From Convivina intestini (GTDB taxonomy: Bacteria; Bacillota; Bacilli; Lactobacillales; Lactobacillaceae), in the NCBI RefSeq assembly GCF_003096575.1, contig NZ_QEKT01000006.1:1-64000 (forward strand): 64,000 nt of DNA. The letters are read 5' to 3'. The first letter of the stretch is position 1; each line of letters starts with the position of its first letter. Both the position numbers and the translations under genes were made by a program. Shown piece by piece: positions 51,340 to 62,032 of this stretch. The notes under the pieces were generated by a model. The model did no database searches. It was not told where the DNA came from and saw only the letters and a program-made list of their open reading frames with translations.

Positions 51340-51949
51340 TAATACTCTCCAAAACGTAGTAACCCTTACTTTTCCCAATTACCTTCACATTGCCAAAAGC
51401 AGCAGCCATATTCTTTTGAGCTGAAGGGGCTCCCTGCTTTTTTTGCAATACCGCGATTAACTTTCCTTGCTTAATCAAATGATTTTTAGCCTCGGTTAAC
51501 ATGGCTGTCACAACCGTTTTACCAGCCCGAATTGGCGGATTAACTAAAATCGCTGCGTATTTTTGGTCAATTTGCTGATAAATATCTGATTGGAAAATAT
51601 CGACTAATTCAGACACGCCATTCCGCTGAGCATTTTGTTCTGCTAAAGATAAAGCCCGTTGATTGACATCAACTAAATCGACTTCACGTTGCCAAGCCTT
51701 AGCCATGGCAATCCCCACCGGCCCATAACCAGTACCTAAATCTAAAATTTTTCCTGCTGGCAGTTGCTGGGAACCGACTGCTTCTAGCATGGTACGACTA
51801 CCAAAATCAATCGTTCTTTTAGAAAAGACACCCGCATCGGTAACAAAGTGTAATTCCTGTCCCAAAAGCTGAAAATCAAACTCATGCATTTCATGTTGCG
51901 CTGTTGGCTGTGCTGTAAAATATTGTTCCCCACCCGTTACCTGTGTCAT
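51329..51949 (-). CDS. Class I SAM-dependent methyltransferase (RsmC/YbxB-like)
   Basis: The 206-residue protein has the SAM loop KILDLGTGYGPVGIA, the acidic VDLVDVNQRAL and the NPPIRAGK motif (NPPF/I type) of RsmC-like rRNA guanine-N2 methyltransferases. Single-domain relatives (YbxB) are next to rpoB/rplL in many Firmicutes. ATG 51949 chosen after AAGG. Substrate not proven. Confidence 0.88.
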   Translation of the reverse strand: MTQVTGGEQYFTAQPTAQHEMHEFDFQLLGQELHFVTDAGVFSKRTIDFGSRTMLEAVGSQQLPAGKILDLGTGYGPVGIAMAKAWQREVDLVDVNQRALSLAEQNAQRNGVSELVDIFQSDIYQQIDQKYAAILVNPPIRAGKTVVTAMLTEAKNHLIKQGKLIAVLQKKQGAPSAQKNMAAAFGNVKVIGKSKGYYVLESINAD

Positions 51950-51975
51950 GGAGATACCTTCTTTCCTATGTACAA

Positions 51976-52004
51976 AAAAAGAGCACCGCAGCACTCTTTC
52001 TTTA
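51976..52004 (-). terminator. Terminator after rplL
   Basis: AAAGAG and CTCTTT arms around a GC-rich centre, with seven T on the minus strand, follow the rplL stop within 10 bp. Confidence 0.7.
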
Positions 52005-52010
52005 GAAGAA

Positions 52011-52376
52011 TTACTTCAAAGTAACTGAAGCACCAGTTGCTTCCAAAGCTTCCTTCAATTCGTTAGCTTCGTCTTCTGAAAGACCTTCCTTAATAACTGA
52101 TGGTGCACCATCAACAAGGTCCTTAGCTTCCTTCAAGCCCAAGCCAGTTGCTTCACGAACAGCCTTGATGACCTTAACCTTAGCAGTACCTGCTGAAGTC
52201 AATTCAACATCAAATGAGCTCTTAGCAGCAGCGCCGCCATCAGCAGCACCTGCAGCTGCAACTGGAGCTGCAGCAGAAACGTCAAATTCTTCTTCGATAG
52301 CTGAAACCAAGTCAGCCAAATCCAAGATGGTTGCATCCTTCAATGATGCGATAATCGCGTCTTTATCAAAAGCCAT
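52011..52376 (-). CDS. rplL: Ribosomal protein L7/L12
   Basis: The 121-residue acidic protein has the N-terminal dimer helix ([21 protein letters not shown]), an Ala/Gly hinge (about residues 36-52) and the C-terminal domain with [20 protein letters not shown]-like sequence ([19 protein letters not shown]). It forms the ribosomal stalk with L10. Confidence 0.98.
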   Translation of the reverse strand: MAFDKDAIIASLKDATILDLADLVSAIEEEFDVSAAAPVAAAGAADGGAAAKSSFDVELTSAGTAKVKVIKAVREATGLGLKEAKDLVDGAPSVIKEGLSEDEANELKEALEATGASVTLK

Positions 52377-52418
52377 GATTAAATTCCTCCAAATATTATT
52401 CTTTTTACTAGTTTGTTA

Positions 52419-52940
52419 TTATTCAGCAGCTGCTGTTCCTTCGGACTCAGCTTCCTTCTTTTCTTGCAATGCCTTAACAGCATAAGCAAAGGTACGGATT
52501 GGGTACTGGAACTCGGCCATCAACTGACCCAGCAAACCATCGTGAGATGGCAATGAAGCATACTTGTTGATGTCTTCCAAATTGGCAATGTTACCATCAA
52601 CAACACCACCCTTGATTTCAAGAGTTGCGTTTTCATCAGCAAACTTCTTCAAAATACGGGCAGGTGCCACAGCATCATCGTTTGAAAAAGCAACAGCAGA
52701 TGGACCAGCAAACAAATCATTTAGTTCTGGGTAACCAGCTTTTTCAGCGGCACGAACCAAAATCTTGTTCTTGATAACCTCTAAGGTAACACCTTCTTGA
52801 CGTAGTTGGTGACGCAAATCAGTTGATTCAGCCACAGTCAAACCACGAGCATCGACAACCACAGCTGAAGTAGCGGCGTTAAACTGCTCAACAACTTCTT
52901 CAACCTTCTTGGCCTTAAGTGCAATCGTTTGTTCACTCAT
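52419..52940 (-). CDS. rplJ: Ribosomal protein L10
   Basis: The 173-residue protein has VEEVVEQFNAATSAVVVDARGLTV and the C-terminal stalk helix that binds L7/L12. ATG 52940 (MSEQTIAL) follows AAGGAGAA. The frame is open 18 codons upstream inside the L10 leader, which is not translated. It is co-transcribed with rplL. Confidence 0.97.
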   Translation of the reverse strand: MSEQTIALKAKKVEEVVEQFNAATSAVVVDARGLTVAESTDLRHQLRQEGVTLEVIKNKILVRAAEKAGYPELNDLFAGPSAVAFSNDDAVAPARILKKFADENATLEIKGGVVDGNIANLEDINKYASLPSHDGLLGQLMAEFQYPIRTFAYAVKALQEKKEAESEGTAAAE

Positions 52941-52944
52941 TGTG

Positions 52945-53075
52945 ATTAATTCTCCTTCCTTTGAATTTTTTGCAAAAGAAATCCCGCACGCCAAGAAGAC
53001 ATGCGGGCAAAGTTAAAAATCAACTTCCTCGGCAGGAAATTAAGGTGCAAGCACCACCTGAGTCTTAGGCAAAAT
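52945..53075 (-). promoter_or_regulatory. L10 ribosomal protein leader
   Basis: The 5' UTR of rplJ has CCCGCATGTC and GGCGTGCGGG (hairpin at 52983-53010), TTTCCTGCCGAGGAAG, and GGTGGTGCTTGCACC, the recurring parts of the L10-binding leader in Firmicutes. Excess L10 binds here and lowers expression of rplJL. Confidence 0.8.
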
Positions 53076-53123
53076 GGGTTCAATTACTTTTTAAATTCTA
53101 ACAATTAATAATTAATCTGTCAA

Positions 53124-53816
53124 TTAAAGACTAGCAACATCAACAGTCACAGCAGGACTCATAGTTGATGAAAGTGCTACGTTTTGGACATATGTTCCCT
53201 TAACGGCAGCAGGACGAGACTTCAAAACAGTGTTAGCAATAGTCTTAATGTTTTCAGCTAACTTTTGGTCATCAAAAGATACACGACCAACAGTAACAGA
53301 AACGTTTCCGTCACGATCAGTACGGTATGTTACTTGACCACCCTTGGCATCAGACACAGCCTTAGTAACATCCATTGTCACTGTACCAGTCTTAGGGTTA
53401 GGCATCAAACCTTTAGGTCCCAAAGCACGACCAACACGACCAACCTGAGCCATCATGTCTGGTGTAGCAACGGCAACATCAAAGTCCAACCAACCGTCTT
53501 GGATACGTTGAACCAAGTCAGCAGCACCAACAACGTCAGCGCCAGCAGCTTCAGCTTCCTTTGCCTTATCACCTTGAGCAAAGACAACAACAGTCTTGTC
53601 CTTACCACTTCCATTAGGAAGCACTACGGCACCACGCAATTGTTGGTCAGCTTGACGAGTATCAACGTTCAAATTGAAAACTAATTCAACAGAACCATCG
53701 AACTTAGCATAGCTAACGTCCTTCATTAAAGCAATCGCATCGTCGAGGCTGTATGTCTTTTCGGCATCAACCTTGGCAGCAGCTTCTAAATACTTCTTAC
53801 CATGTTTTTGTGTCAT
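53124..53816 (-). CDS. rplA: Ribosomal protein L1
   Basis: The 230-residue protein has the L1 two-domain pattern with [57 protein letters not shown] and [19 protein letters not shown]. It touches the rplK stop by one base. Confidence 0.98.
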   Translation of the reverse strand: MTQKHGKKYLEAAAKVDAEKTYSLDDAIALMKDVSYAKFDGSVELVFNLNVDTRQADQQLRGAVVLPNGSGKDKTVVVFAQGDKAKEAEAAGADVVGAADLVQRIQDGWLDFDVAVATPDMMAQVGRVGRALGPKGLMPNPKTGTVTMDVTKAVSDAKGGQVTYRTDRDGNVSVTVGRVSFDDQKLAENIKTIANTVLKSRPAAVKGTYVQNVALSSTMSPAVTVDVASL

Positions 53817-54280
53817 TATTCTGCGTCCTCCTTGATTGCTGTACCATCAACAGTCAAGTCAACACCATCAACAGTAACACCCATTGAGCGTGCTGTTCCT
53901 TCAATCATCCGCATTGCTGCAGTGATATCATTGGCGTTCAAATCGTCCATCTTATTTTCAGCAATGGCACGGATTTGGTCAAGAGTAACGTTACCAGCCT
54001 TCTTGGTGTTAGGTTCACCAGAACCCTTACCAACAATCTTACGCAACTGGTCAGCTGCTGGTGGTGTCTTAGTAACGAATTCAAATGAACGGTCATCAAA
54101 GACAGAGATTTCAACCGGGATCATTGATCCCGCTTGATCAGCTGTACGCGCGTTAAATTCCTTTGTGAATTGCGCGATGTTAATACCGGCCTGTCCAAGC
54201 GCTGGTCCAACTGGTGGAGCTGGCGTTGCTTTGGCGGCGGCAATTTGTAGCTTAACTACATTTACGACTTTTTTAGCCAC
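53816..54280 (-). CDS. rplK: Ribosomal protein L11
   Basis: The protein has 154 residues, about 13 more than usual, from a short acidic C-terminal extension ([13 protein letters not shown]). The L11 core is clear: [30 protein letters not shown], and [12 protein letters not shown]. It binds the GTPase centre of 23S rRNA with the L10-L12 stalk. Confidence 0.97.
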   Translation of the reverse strand: MAKKVVNVVKLQIAAAKATPAPPVGPALGQAGINIAQFTKEFNARTADQAGSMIPVEISVFDDRSFEFVTKTPPAADQLRKIVGKGSGEPNTKKAGNVTLDQIRAIAENKMDDLNANDITAAMRMIEGTARSMGVTVDGVDLTVDGTAIKEDAE

Positions 54281-54367
54281 GATTATTTCCTCCTCGTGTT
54301 GTGGTAAAGCGCAGCTTCAGTGCTGCTTCCACGCATGTCTTTGACATGCCTATTCAGTATACCAAAT

Positions 54368-54400
54368 AAAAAGGATAATTACCAAGTAATTATCCTTTTT
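54368..54400 (-). terminator. Terminator between nusG and rplK
   Basis: AAAAAGGATAATTAC, loop CAA, GTAATTATCCTTTTT is a perfect 15-bp stem. It separates nusG from the L11 operon. Confidence 0.92.
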
Positions 54401-54404
54401 ATTA

Positions 54405-54977
54405 TTAAGCTAGGCTGGTATCAACATCATTAAAAGTCAATTCAGTTGGTGTTTCCCGGCCAAAGACTTCAACTGTCGCTTCAATAGTTTGTTTTTCAGG
54501 GTCAATTGCTGTAACAACCCCTTCCATCCCATTAAATGGCCCAGTGATGATTTTAACTGTTTGGCCAACTTCTACGTCTAAGTCAATAACTTCTTTGGTA
54601 ACCATCCCCATCCGACGCATCAATAGGTCAACTTCTTCAGGCAATAAAGAGTTGGGCTTTGAACCAGCTCCGTGCGATCCCAAGAAACCAGTTACACCTG
54701 GCGTGTTTCGCACAACATACCATGCTTCATCGGTCATATTACCATCTTGAGGAGTAGCTATTTCAACTAAGACATATCCAGGGAAATCATTTTCAACAGT
54801 GGTTTTAACTTCACCATCTTGCACAGTTGAAACTTCTTGCTCTGGTACCAAAATGCGGAAGATTTGTTCCGTCATTCCCATTGTCTGTGTTCGTGACTCC
54901 AAATTAGCCTTAACTTTATGTTCGTAACCCGAATAGGTGTGGACAACAAACCATGCTTTTTCCATTTCTTCTGTCAT
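54405..54977 (-). CDS. nusG: Transcription termination/antitermination factor NusG
   Basis: The 190-residue protein has the NGN domain (KAWFVVHTYSGYEHKVKANLESR, NDFPGYVLVEI) and the C-terminal KOW (VGQTVKIITGPFNGMEGVV). It binds RNA polymerase and, in Gram-positives, promotes pausing. An internal ATG at codon 5 is also possible. Confidence 0.97.
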   Translation of the reverse strand: MTEEMEKAWFVVHTYSGYEHKVKANLESRTQTMGMTEQIFRILVPEQEVSTVQDGEVKTTVENDFPGYVLVEIATPQDGNMTDEAWYVVRNTPGVTGFLGSHGAGSKPNSLLPEEVDLLMRRMGMVTKEVIDLDVEVGQTVKIITGPFNGMEGVVTAIDPEKQTIEATVEVFGRETPTELTFNDVDTSLA

Positions 54978-55074
54978 ATTACTAAGATGCTCCAGGCACC
55001 ATAACCTCCTAAATGTAAAATAAAAAAGAGCTCCAAGAGCCCTTTGCGCTACTAGTAGTATACTACAGATACTT

Positions 55075-55251
55075 TTAGTGTGCTAGCAACAAGTTAACTA
55101 ACTGCTGTAAAATCCAATCTGAGCTACCGACCACAATTGCGAAGAAAGCAGACACAGCTAAAACAGCAACTGTCTCTTTACTGGTTTGTTCGCCAGTTAA
55201 CCAAGTAACTTTATGCATTTCAGCGGCAACATTTTTAAAATATGTAATCAT
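55075..55251 (-). CDS. secE: Preprotein translocase subunit SecE
   Basis: The 58-residue protein has the short amphipathic KNVAAEMHKVTWLTGEQT and one membrane helix (AVSAFFAIVVGSSDWILQQLV), as in Gram-positive SecE. ATG 55251 chosen; the longer frame overlaps rpmG. It clamps SecY. Confidence 0.93.
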   Translation of the reverse strand: MITYFKNVAAEMHKVTWLTGEQTSKETVAVLAVSAFFAIVVGSSDWILQQLVNLLLAH

Positions 55252-55265
55252 AAGATTTTTTACCT

Positions 55266-55415
55266 TTACTTCGTTTGCTGATGAATTGTGTGCTTTCCAC
55301 AATGGGGACAAAACTTTTTAACAGTCAATCTTTCAGTACGATCTTTTGACAAAACTACGGTGTAATTACGCGAACCGCAAACTGTGCAGGCTAAAGAGCC
55401 CTTTGAACTTGGCAT
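55266..55415 (-). CDS. rpmG: Ribosomal protein L33, zinc-binding form
   Basis: The 49-residue protein has two C-x-x-C pairs (CTVCGSRNY and CPHCGKHTIH) and the L33 core RTERLTVKKFC. Length and position between sigH and secE are normal. Confidence 0.95.
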   Translation of the reverse strand: MPSSKGSLACTVCGSRNYTVVLSKDRTERLTVKKFCPHCGKHTIHQQTK

Positions 55416-55465
55416 ACTAACGCCCTCCACTTTGCTTTCAATTCTAACACCTGCAGCCTTGCAGT

Positions 55466-56011
55466 TCAAATCACCGCTTGAATCGCTCGTTTAAAACGAT
55501 ACTGCATTTGATCAAAGCTACGTCGGTTAATCTCAGTCCCCTGATAAGATTGAGCGCCAACTAACTGACGAACAACTTTACAAAAATCCTCAGTCTGGGC
55601 AAAACTAACGCTTGAAAGAGCTTCTTTTAACAGCGAAATCTGTTCAGGATTATAGGTATCATTCCCTTTCTCTAAGCCCTCTAATTCAGCTTGATCCTGA
55701 CTATACAAGGCCCGTTCGAATTGATTTTTAGCCGTGTAGTGGCTTCTAATTAAATCGGTTGCTCGATTTTGTAAAGCAGAGGCATAATACGTCGAAAATT
55801 TAGCTCGATTACGCTCCATGTTATAACGCTTGATACAACGTAATAGGACTTCCAATGCGTCTGAATACCAATCATCTGGACTAACCCGAGCACTAATTTT
55901 TTGGTGATGCACTTGGTAAATTAGTCCTTTCAAACGACTAATCAATACCGGATAAGCACAATCATGTCCTTTTTTAGCAGCATACACAACTGCTCGTAAT
56001 TCATCTTTCAT
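55466..56011 (-). CDS. SigH/ComX-like sigma factor
   Basis: The 181-residue protein has sigma region 2 features (SPDDWYSDALEVLLRCIKRYN, FSTYYASALQNRATDLIR) and a C-terminal region-4-like part. The position between rlmB and rpmG is that of sigH in lactobacilli. In LAB it resembles the sigma-30/ComX-type factor for competence genes. Whether it is active is not known. ATG 56011 follows GGGGAAAG. Confidence 0.82.
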   Translation of the reverse strand: MKDELRAVVYAAKKGHDCAYPVLISRLKGLIYQVHHQKISARVSPDDWYSDALEVLLRCIKRYNMERNRAKFSTYYASALQNRATDLIRSHYTAKNQFERALYSQDQAELEGLEKGNDTYNPEQISLLKEALSSVSFAQTEDFCKVVRQLVGAQSYQGTEINRRSFDQMQYRFKRAIQAVI

Positions 56012-56040
56012 CACTTTCCCCAATAGGCACCTTTCGGTGT

Positions 56041-56790
56041 TTATAGTGGGTGTCGTGAATTATATCCTTGATACACTAATAAACTAGTAGCCACACTGGC
56101 ATTCAAACTCTGCACATGTCCAACCATCGGAATAGTTAACATGCCATCCATTTTCTTCTTCAGAAGGGGAGAAATACCTTTTCCTTCATTACCAATCACT
56201 AGTGCTACTGGACCAGTAGCATCCCACTGACGGTAATCTTGTCCGGCCATGTCAGTTCCAAAAATCCATAGGCCACGTTTCTTAAGGTCATCAACCAGAT
56301 TAACTAAATTACCAACCCGAACAACGGGCACATGTTCAATGGCCCCCGTGGAAGTTTTAGCAACGGTTGCTGTAAGTTGGACAGCCCGCCGTTTAGGAAT
56401 GATGACACCATGGACACCGGCCGCGTCTGCTGTTCTTAAAATCGATCCCAAATTATGAGGATCTTCAATTTCATCTAAAATCAAGAAGAAGGGATCTTCA
56501 TTAAGTTGGACTGCCTTGGCAAACAAATCATCAAGTTGGGCATATTCAAAAGCGGCTAGGCTCAGTAAGACCCCTTGATGATTACCACCATCAGATAATT
56601 CATCTAATTTACTTTTGGGCACCTGTTGTACGATTAATTGCCGTTTTTTAGCTAATTTACGGACTTGTTGGGCCAAGGTCGGATTTAATCCAGTTTGCAA
56701 CCAGACCTTGTTAATGGCCTGATCGCCCTGTAATGCCGCAATACTGGCATGATGTCCAAAAATAAAATCAGTTGAAGTTCCTTTACTCAT
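56041..56790 (-). CDS. rlmB: 23S rRNA G2251 2'-O-methyltransferase
   Basis: The 249-residue SPOUT enzyme has an N-terminal substrate domain (FIFGHHASIAAL), then LILDEIEDPHNLGSILRTADAAGV, LVIGNEGKGISPLLKKK and VQSLNASVATSLL (motif 3). ATG 56790 after GGGGAGG overlaps the mrnC stop by 8 bp. Confidence 0.94.
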   Translation of the reverse strand: MSKGTSTDFIFGHHASIAALQGDQAINKVWLQTGLNPTLAQQVRKLAKKRQLIVQQVPKSKLDELSDGGNHQGVLLSLAAFEYAQLDDLFAKAVQLNEDPFFLILDEIEDPHNLGSILRTADAAGVHGVIIPKRRAVQLTATVAKTSTGAIEHVPVVRVGNLVNLVDDLKKRGLWIFGTDMAGQDYRQWDATGPVALVIGNEGKGISPLLKKKMDGMLTIPMVGHVQSLNASVATSLLVYQGYNSRHPL

Positions 56791-57211
56791 AACTAGCCTC
56801 CCCAGTTTCAACCTGAATATAAATCCATTCCATCAATTCTTGCAAACGGTCTGACTGGTTAGATAAATACAAGTAACCGAACAAGGCTTCAATCCCAGTT
56901 GAAATCCGATAGGAAACCACGTCGGTGTTTTTAGCCTTGGTATGTGATTTAGCATTACGACCGCGTTTAAAATATAGTAATTCTTGATCTTGGAGAATTT
57001 GCTGTTGATCCATTAACTGGTATAAAGCAGCATGAGCCTTGGCAGAAACATAATGCCGACTGTGCCGTTGTAAGTCGTTGACCTTGGTCAAACCTAGTCC
57101 TAAAAGGTGCTGCCGGACTGCTAGTTCATAGATTGCATCGCCAATATAAGCCAATGACAACCCGTTCATTTGTTCGTAATCTAAATTTTGCATGTCTTTA
57201 ATTATACGCAT
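56783..57211 (-). CDS. mrnC: Mini-ribonuclease III
   Basis: The 142-residue protein has the RNase III fold without the dsRNA-binding domain: SLAYIGDAIYELAVRQHL (catalytic Asp), KAKNTDVVSYRISTGIEALFGYLYL (catalytic Glu). It matures 23S rRNA. The usual upstream cysS is not present. Starts at codon 1 or 7 are both possible. Confidence 0.93.
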   Translation of the reverse strand: MRIIKDMQNLDYEQMNGLSLAYIGDAIYELAVRQHLLGLGLTKVNDLQRHSRHYVSAKAHAALYQLMDQQQILQDQELLYFKRGRNAKSHTKAKNTDVVSYRISTGIEALFGYLYLSNQSDRLQELMEWIYIQVETGEASYE

Positions 57212-57326
57212 TCTGCAATTAATTGCGTAACAAGTTATTAGTTTCCTTAAATGAACAAGTATTACTTTAAATTATTTTCACAAGATTAATAACAGTTTTG
57301 GCATGGACGCCCACTTTTGGGCATAG

Positions 57327-57785
57327 CTAACCTCTATTTATTAAAATTTTAGCTTTGAACCAATAATAAAATTGCACAAGAGAATATCCTAACAAAATAG
57401 CAAATACCATTTGAAAGGACACACTCATTAAACAAGTATCTGCCCAATATAATCGAAAAATGATAAATAATACACCGGTAAAAATTAATGATTGTAGCCA
57501 TTTAGACCAAGTCGCGACTTGATATTGGTAATTAGGCATTTGACGCGGAAAGCGACGGTAACGTAGTTGCGCTTCAATTGGTGTAAATAGCCACATGAAG
57601 TATAACCCCATCGTGATTTGTCTGCCATCTAAGCGGTTTTCGTTCCAATAGCTCAACGGTTTCTGGTAAAAATAGGTCTCTATCATAAATACCATAATTA
57701 ATGGCAGTAACGATATAATCCAAACCTGCCATGGTTTTAGGTTCTTAATCCAAGCTATCCAATTTATCTTAGCTACTTCTCTCAT
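57327..57785 (-). CDS. Four-helix membrane protein, tandem paralogue B
   Basis: The 152-residue protein has four hydrophobic helices and the segment YFMWLFTPIEAQLRYRRFP then YQYQVATWSKWLQSLIF. The neighbour at 57818 has the matching YFLWSFSPAGEQLAYRAFP and FQYQVTTWYQWGQALLF, so the two are tandem duplicates. ATG 57785 after GGAGG chosen. No function known; they may be a hetero-oligomeric pair. Confidence 0.7.
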   Translation of the reverse strand: MREVAKINWIAWIKNLKPWQVWIISLLPLIMVFMIETYFYQKPLSYWNENRLDGRQITMGLYFMWLFTPIEAQLRYRRFPRQMPNYQYQVATWSKWLQSLIFTGVLFIIFRLYWADTCLMSVSFQMVFAILLGYSLVQFYYWFKAKILINRG

Positions 57786-57817
57786 AACTAGTACCTCCAA
57801 ATTGGTCAAAGACATTG

Positions 57818-58264
57818 TTATTCATCTTTTTTATTGATCACTCGGGCTAGTAACCACCGATGAAACCACATAGCTGCAAAGCCAATAATAGTTGCAAAGG
57901 CAATCTTAGATGATATATCAGCCAAATACTGTGGTCGCCATATAAGCAGTGAAGCAACAAAAAATGCACCGGCAAAGAGCAAGGCCTGTCCCCACTGATA
58001 CCAAGTCGTCACTTGATATTGAAATCGAGGTTTATTATACGGAAAAGCGCGGTAGGCCAATTGTTCCCCTGCTGGCGAGAAACTCCAGAGAAAATAAGTG
58101 GCTAATACAATCTGCTGCCAATTAAGTTGGCGATAATCACTGCTATTACCTTGAAACATTATCAATAATACAATCACTAGAAAAGTAACTGAAATCGCTA
58201 AAGCCTGCTGCCGTTTTAGTTTTTTAATCCAACCAATCCAACGAATAGTTACTATCTTATCCAT
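57818..58264 (-). CDS. Four-helix membrane protein, tandem paralogue A
   Basis: The 148-residue protein starts with a basic segment (IRWIGWIKKLKRQQ) and has four helices. It is the paralogue of the protein encoded 32 bp downstream and belongs to the same transcript. It lies between rpoC and mrnC, where conserved housekeeping order is interrupted, so the pair was inserted. No family name can be given. Confidence 0.7.
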   Translation of the reverse strand: MDKIVTIRWIGWIKKLKRQQALAISVTFLVIVLLIMFQGNSSDYRQLNWQQIVLATYFLWSFSPAGEQLAYRAFPYNKPRFQYQVTTWYQWGQALLFAGAFFVASLLIWRPQYLADISSKIAFATIIGFAAMWFHRWLLARVINKKDE

Positions 58265-58315
58265 CTCTCCACCTCTTTTTCTTAAGTCTACTCTCCCCTA
58301 AAAAGAAGAACAATA

Positions 58316-58344
58316 AAAAAATACCAGCTTGCGCTGGTATTTTC
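58316..58344 (-). terminator. Terminator of rpoBC
   Basis: ATACCAGC, loop TTGC, GCTGGTAT with A and T runs on both sides, 5 bp after the rpoC stop. Confidence 0.92.
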
Positions 58345-58348
58345 GAAC

Positions 58349-61300
58349 TTACTGATTAGAATCCATTGATTGGGCAACATCATCCAAACTAGGAATATCC
58401 TCAATGCCTTCTTCCTCTGGGTTGGCAACAACTTCACCAATCACCTTTGGCTTGATACGACGGTATTCAGACATACCAGTTCCGGCTGGGATAATCTTTC
58501 CAATAATAACGTTTTCCTTAAGTCCAACTAACGGATCGTTCTTTCCACGGATAGCTGCATCCGTCAAGACACGAGTTGTTTCCTGGAAGGAAGCCGCAGA
58601 CAAGAATGAATTAGTTTCCAAGGCAGCCTTAGTAATTCCTAACAAGACTGGCCGAGCTGTAGCAGGTACTTTACCAGCAAGTAATGCTGGTTCGTTGGCC
58701 CGCTTAAAGTCAGCAATATCCATCAAAGTACCTGGCAACAAATCAGTTTGACCAGGATCCATGATGCGAATCTTACGCAACATTTGACGAATCATAACTT
58801 CGATATGCTTATCAGAAACTTCAATTCCCTGTAAACGGTAAACTTTTTGGATTTCTGACAACATGTAAGACTCAGTTGTCAAAGTATCAGTTACAGCAAG
58901 CAATTCCTTAGGATCAATTGGTCCTTCGTTGATTGCTTCCCCACGCTTGATTTGGTCCCCTTCACCAAAACGCATCCGAGCAGTCAATGGCAAAGTATAG
59001 GTACGAGTATCCGTTTCCCCTTCGATTGTGACTGACTTAATCCGTTCTGCAGGATTTTCTTCAATTGTGGTAATTTGTCCGGTAACTTCTGAAATTTCAG
59101 CACGTCCCTTAGGAATACGTGCTTCAACAATTTCTTGCACACGAGGCAAACCTTGCGTGATATCGTTTCCACCGGCAACACCACCCGTGTGGAAGTTACG
59201 CATGGTTAGTTGGGTACCAGGTTCTCCAATTGACTGAGCAGCGACTGTTCCAACGGCTTCTCCAACTTCGACTTCTTCACCAGTAGCCAAGTTACGACCG
59301 TAATCAAGAACAGAAACACCGTGTTCAGTTGTTGAAGTAAAGACAGAACGAATAGTTACTTCTTCAATGCCAGCATTCACAATATGACGAGCGGCATCTT
59401 CATGAATCATTTCGTTACGAGCAACAATCTTTTCACCAGTTTCTGGGTCAAAGACAGACTTCATGGCATAACGACCAACAATTCGATCATACAAAGGCTC
59501 AACCACTGAATTGCCATCCATAATGGCGCGAACAGCAACGCCACGGTCAGATCCGTTATCAAACTCACGTACAATAACATCTTGAGCCACATCAACCAAA
59601 CGACGAGTTAAGTAACCTGAGTTGGCTGTCTTTAAGGCCGTATCAGACATTCCCTTACGAGCACCGTGGGTTGAGATAAACATTTCCATAACAGTCAAAC
59701 CATCACGGAAGTTAGAGGTAACTGGCAATTCGATAATCTTACCACCAGGTCCAGCCATCAAACCACGCATTCCAGCCAACTGCACGAAGTTAGAGATGTT
59801 ACCACGAGCACCAGAGTCCTGCATCATAAAGATTGGGTTAGTTGGATCAAAGGTCTCAATCAATTCGTCTTGAATGATGTCCTTAGCCTTACTCCAAATA
59901 TCAATGACCCGCTGATAACGCTCAGCATCGGTAATCAAACCGCGACGGAACTGCTTAGTCACTGTGGCAACTTGATTATGGGCATCCTCTAAGATTTGTG
60001 GCTTATCGGCTAGCTCGGTAACATCCGTCATAGCCACAGTCAAACCAGACTTAGTTGAAATATCATAACCCAAGTCCTTCATCCGATCCAACAATAGGGA
60101 TGTTTCAGTCACCTTATAACGCTTATATACTTCAGCGATAATATCGGACAAGAACCCTTTTCTAAATGGTGCTACAATTTCACGATCTTTAAGGTATTCA
60201 TGAATGTCTTCTCCTGGCTCCATAAAGAAGTCATCGGAGATACCCTTAAAGTTATCATCTGAAGGTTCGTTAATATATGGGAAATCACTTGGCAAAATCT
60301 CGTTAAAGAGTAATTTACCAACTGCAGTTACCATAATCTTACCGCGTTGTTCTTCGGTAAATGGCTTGTCAGCCGGGAATGATGAAGTTTGAATTCCGAC
60401 ACGAGTATGGTAGTGAACAATCTTGTTTTCATAAGCAAGGCGAGCTTCGTCAACCGAGCTAAAGATCATTCCTTCGCCTTCACGACCAGCTTCTTCAGTC
60501 GTTAGATAGTAGTTTCCAATAACCATATCCTGAGATGGGGCCACGATTGGCTTTCCATCCTTAGGCGCCAAAATGTGTCCGGCCGCCAACATGAGCAAGC
60601 GGGCTTCTGCTTGGGCCTCATCAGACAAAGGTACGTGAATAGCCATCTGATCACCATCGAAATCGGCGTTATAGGCCTCGGTAACCAATGGGTGCAGACG
60701 CATTGCCTTACCAGAAACCAAGACTGGCTCAAAGGCCTGAATTCCCAAACGGTGAAGGGTAGGTGCTCGGTTTAGCAAAACCGGGTGTTCCTTGATGACG
60801 TCTTCTAAGACATCCATCACATCTTCGTCAGCACGATCAATCTTACGCTTAGCCGACTTCACATTGCCAGCAAGCTTGCGCTTCGTCAATTCCTTCATGA
60901 TGAAAGGACGGAATAATTCAATCGCCATTGGACGAGGAAGTCCCATTTGGTTCATCTTCAAGAATGGTCCCACATCAATAACTGAACGACCAGAATAATC
61001 AACACGCTTACCCAGCAAGTTTTGACGGAAACGTCCTTGCTTTCCCTTCAGCATGTGTGAAAGAGACTTCAATGGACGATTTCCAGGTCCAGCAACTGGA
61101 CGACCACGGCGCCCGTTATCCATCAAGGCATCAACGGCTTCTTGCAACATCCGCTTTTCGTTTTGAACGATGATACCAGGAGCATTCAAGTCAAACAAAC
61201 GCTTCAAACGGTTGTTTCGGTTAATTACTCGGCGGTACAAATCATTCAAATCAGAAGTCGCAAAACGACCACCTTCCAATTGAACCATTGGCCGTAAGTC

Positions 61301-62011
61301 AGGTGGAATAACTGGAATAACTTCCATAACCATCCACTCCGGCTTGTTATCAGAATGCAAAAAGGCTTCAATAATGTCTAGACGACGAACGGCACGCACA
61401 CGCTTTTGACCAGTCGCTTCTTGTAATTCCTTTTTCAAGGCATCAGCTTCACCGGCCAAGTCAACATCAGCCAAAAGCTCTTTAATTGCTTCAGCTCCCA
61501 TGCCGGCCTTGAACTTAGCACCGTATTCTTTTTTAAGATCACGGTATTCACGTTCCGTTAGTAAACGCTTCTTTTCTACGGGAGCATCCCCAGGATCAAC
61601 GACTACGTATGAGGCAAAATAGATAATTTCTTCCAAAGAACGAGGACTCATATCCAAAACAAGTCCCATTCGAGAAGGAATACCCTTGAAGTACCAAATA
61701 TGCGTAACTGGTGCTGCTAGTTCAATGTGACCCATGCGTTCACGACGAACCTTAGAAGAAGTAACTTCAACGCCACAGCGATCACAAACAATTCCCTTAT
61801 AACGGATTCGCTTGTACTTACCACAGGCACACTCATAATCCTTAGTTGGGCCAAAGATTCGCTCATCAAAGAGCCCATCTTTTTCAGGCTTAAGTGTTCG
61901 ATAGTTAATGGTTTCAGGCTTTTTAACCTCACCATGGGACCAATCATGAATCTGATCCGGTGAAGCCAAACCGATTTGCATACTTTCGAACTTATTTACA
62001 TCGATTGCCAT
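58349..62011 (-). CDS. rpoC: RNA polymerase beta' subunit
   Basis: The 1220-residue subunit has the N-terminal zinc site ([20 protein letters not shown]), the catalytic [12 protein letters not shown] with three Asp for Mg2+, the bridge helix and trigger loop ([28 protein letters not shown]), and [21 protein letters not shown]. It follows rpoB by 21 bp. It has the full length for the family. Confidence 0.98.
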   Translation of the reverse strand: MAIDVNKFESMQIGLASPDQIHDWSHGEVKKPETINYRTLKPEKDGLFDERIFGPTKDYECACGKYKRIRYKGIVCDRCGVEVTSSKVRRERMGHIELAAPVTHIWYFKGIPSRMGLVLDMSPRSLEEIIYFASYVVVDPGDAPVEKKRLLTEREYRDLKKEYGAKFKAGMGAEAIKELLADVDLAGEADALKKELQEATGQKRVRAVRRLDIIEAFLHSDNKPEWMVMEVIPVIPPDLRPMVQLEGGRFATSDLNDLYRRVINRNNRLKRLFDLNAPGIIVQNEKRMLQEAVDALMDNGRRGRPVAGPGNRPLKSLSHMLKGKQGRFRQNLLGKRVDYSGRSVIDVGPFLKMNQMGLPRPMAIELFRPFIMKELTKRKLAGNVKSAKRKIDRADEDVMDVLEDVIKEHPVLLNRAPTLHRLGIQAFEPVLVSGKAMRLHPLVTEAYNADFDGDQMAIHVPLSDEAQAEARLLMLAAGHILAPKDGKPIVAPSQDMVIGNYYLTTEEAGREGEGMIFSSVDEARLAYENKIVHYHTRVGIQTSSFPADKPFTEEQRGKIMVTAVGKLLFNEILPSDFPYINEPSDDNFKGISDDFFMEPGEDIHEYLKDREIVAPFRKGFLSDIIAEVYKRYKVTETSLLLDRMKDLGYDISTKSGLTVAMTDVTELADKPQILEDAHNQVATVTKQFRRGLITDAERYQRVIDIWSKAKDIIQDELIETFDPTNPIFMMQDSGARGNISNFVQLAGMRGLMAGPGGKIIELPVTSNFRDGLTVMEMFISTHGARKGMSDTALKTANSGYLTRRLVDVAQDVIVREFDNGSDRGVAVRAIMDGNSVVEPLYDRIVGRYAMKSVFDPETGEKIVARNEMIHEDAARHIVNAGIEEVTIRSVFTSTTEHGVSVLDYGRNLATGEEVEVGEAVGTVAAQSIGEPGTQLTMRNFHTGGVAGGNDITQGLPRVQEIVEARIPKGRAEISEVTGQITTIEENPAERIKSVTIEGETDTRTYTLPLTARMRFGEGDQIKRGEAINEGPIDPKELLAVTDTLTTESYMLSEIQKVYRLQGIEVSDKHIEVMIRQMLRKIRIMDPGQTDLLPGTLMDIADFKRANEPALLAGKVPATARPVLLGITKAALETNSFLSAASFQETTRVLTDAAIRGKNDPLVGLKENVIIGKIIPAGTGMSEYRRIKPKVIGEVVANPEEEGIEDIPSLDDVAQSMDSNQ

Positions 62012-62032
62012 CTATTGGGTACCTTTCTTTAA

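Noticed and set aside
53265-53684. A 139-codon plus-strand frame
   Set aside because: It is antisense to rplA, which is certain, and its composition is that of the reverse strand of a conserved gene.
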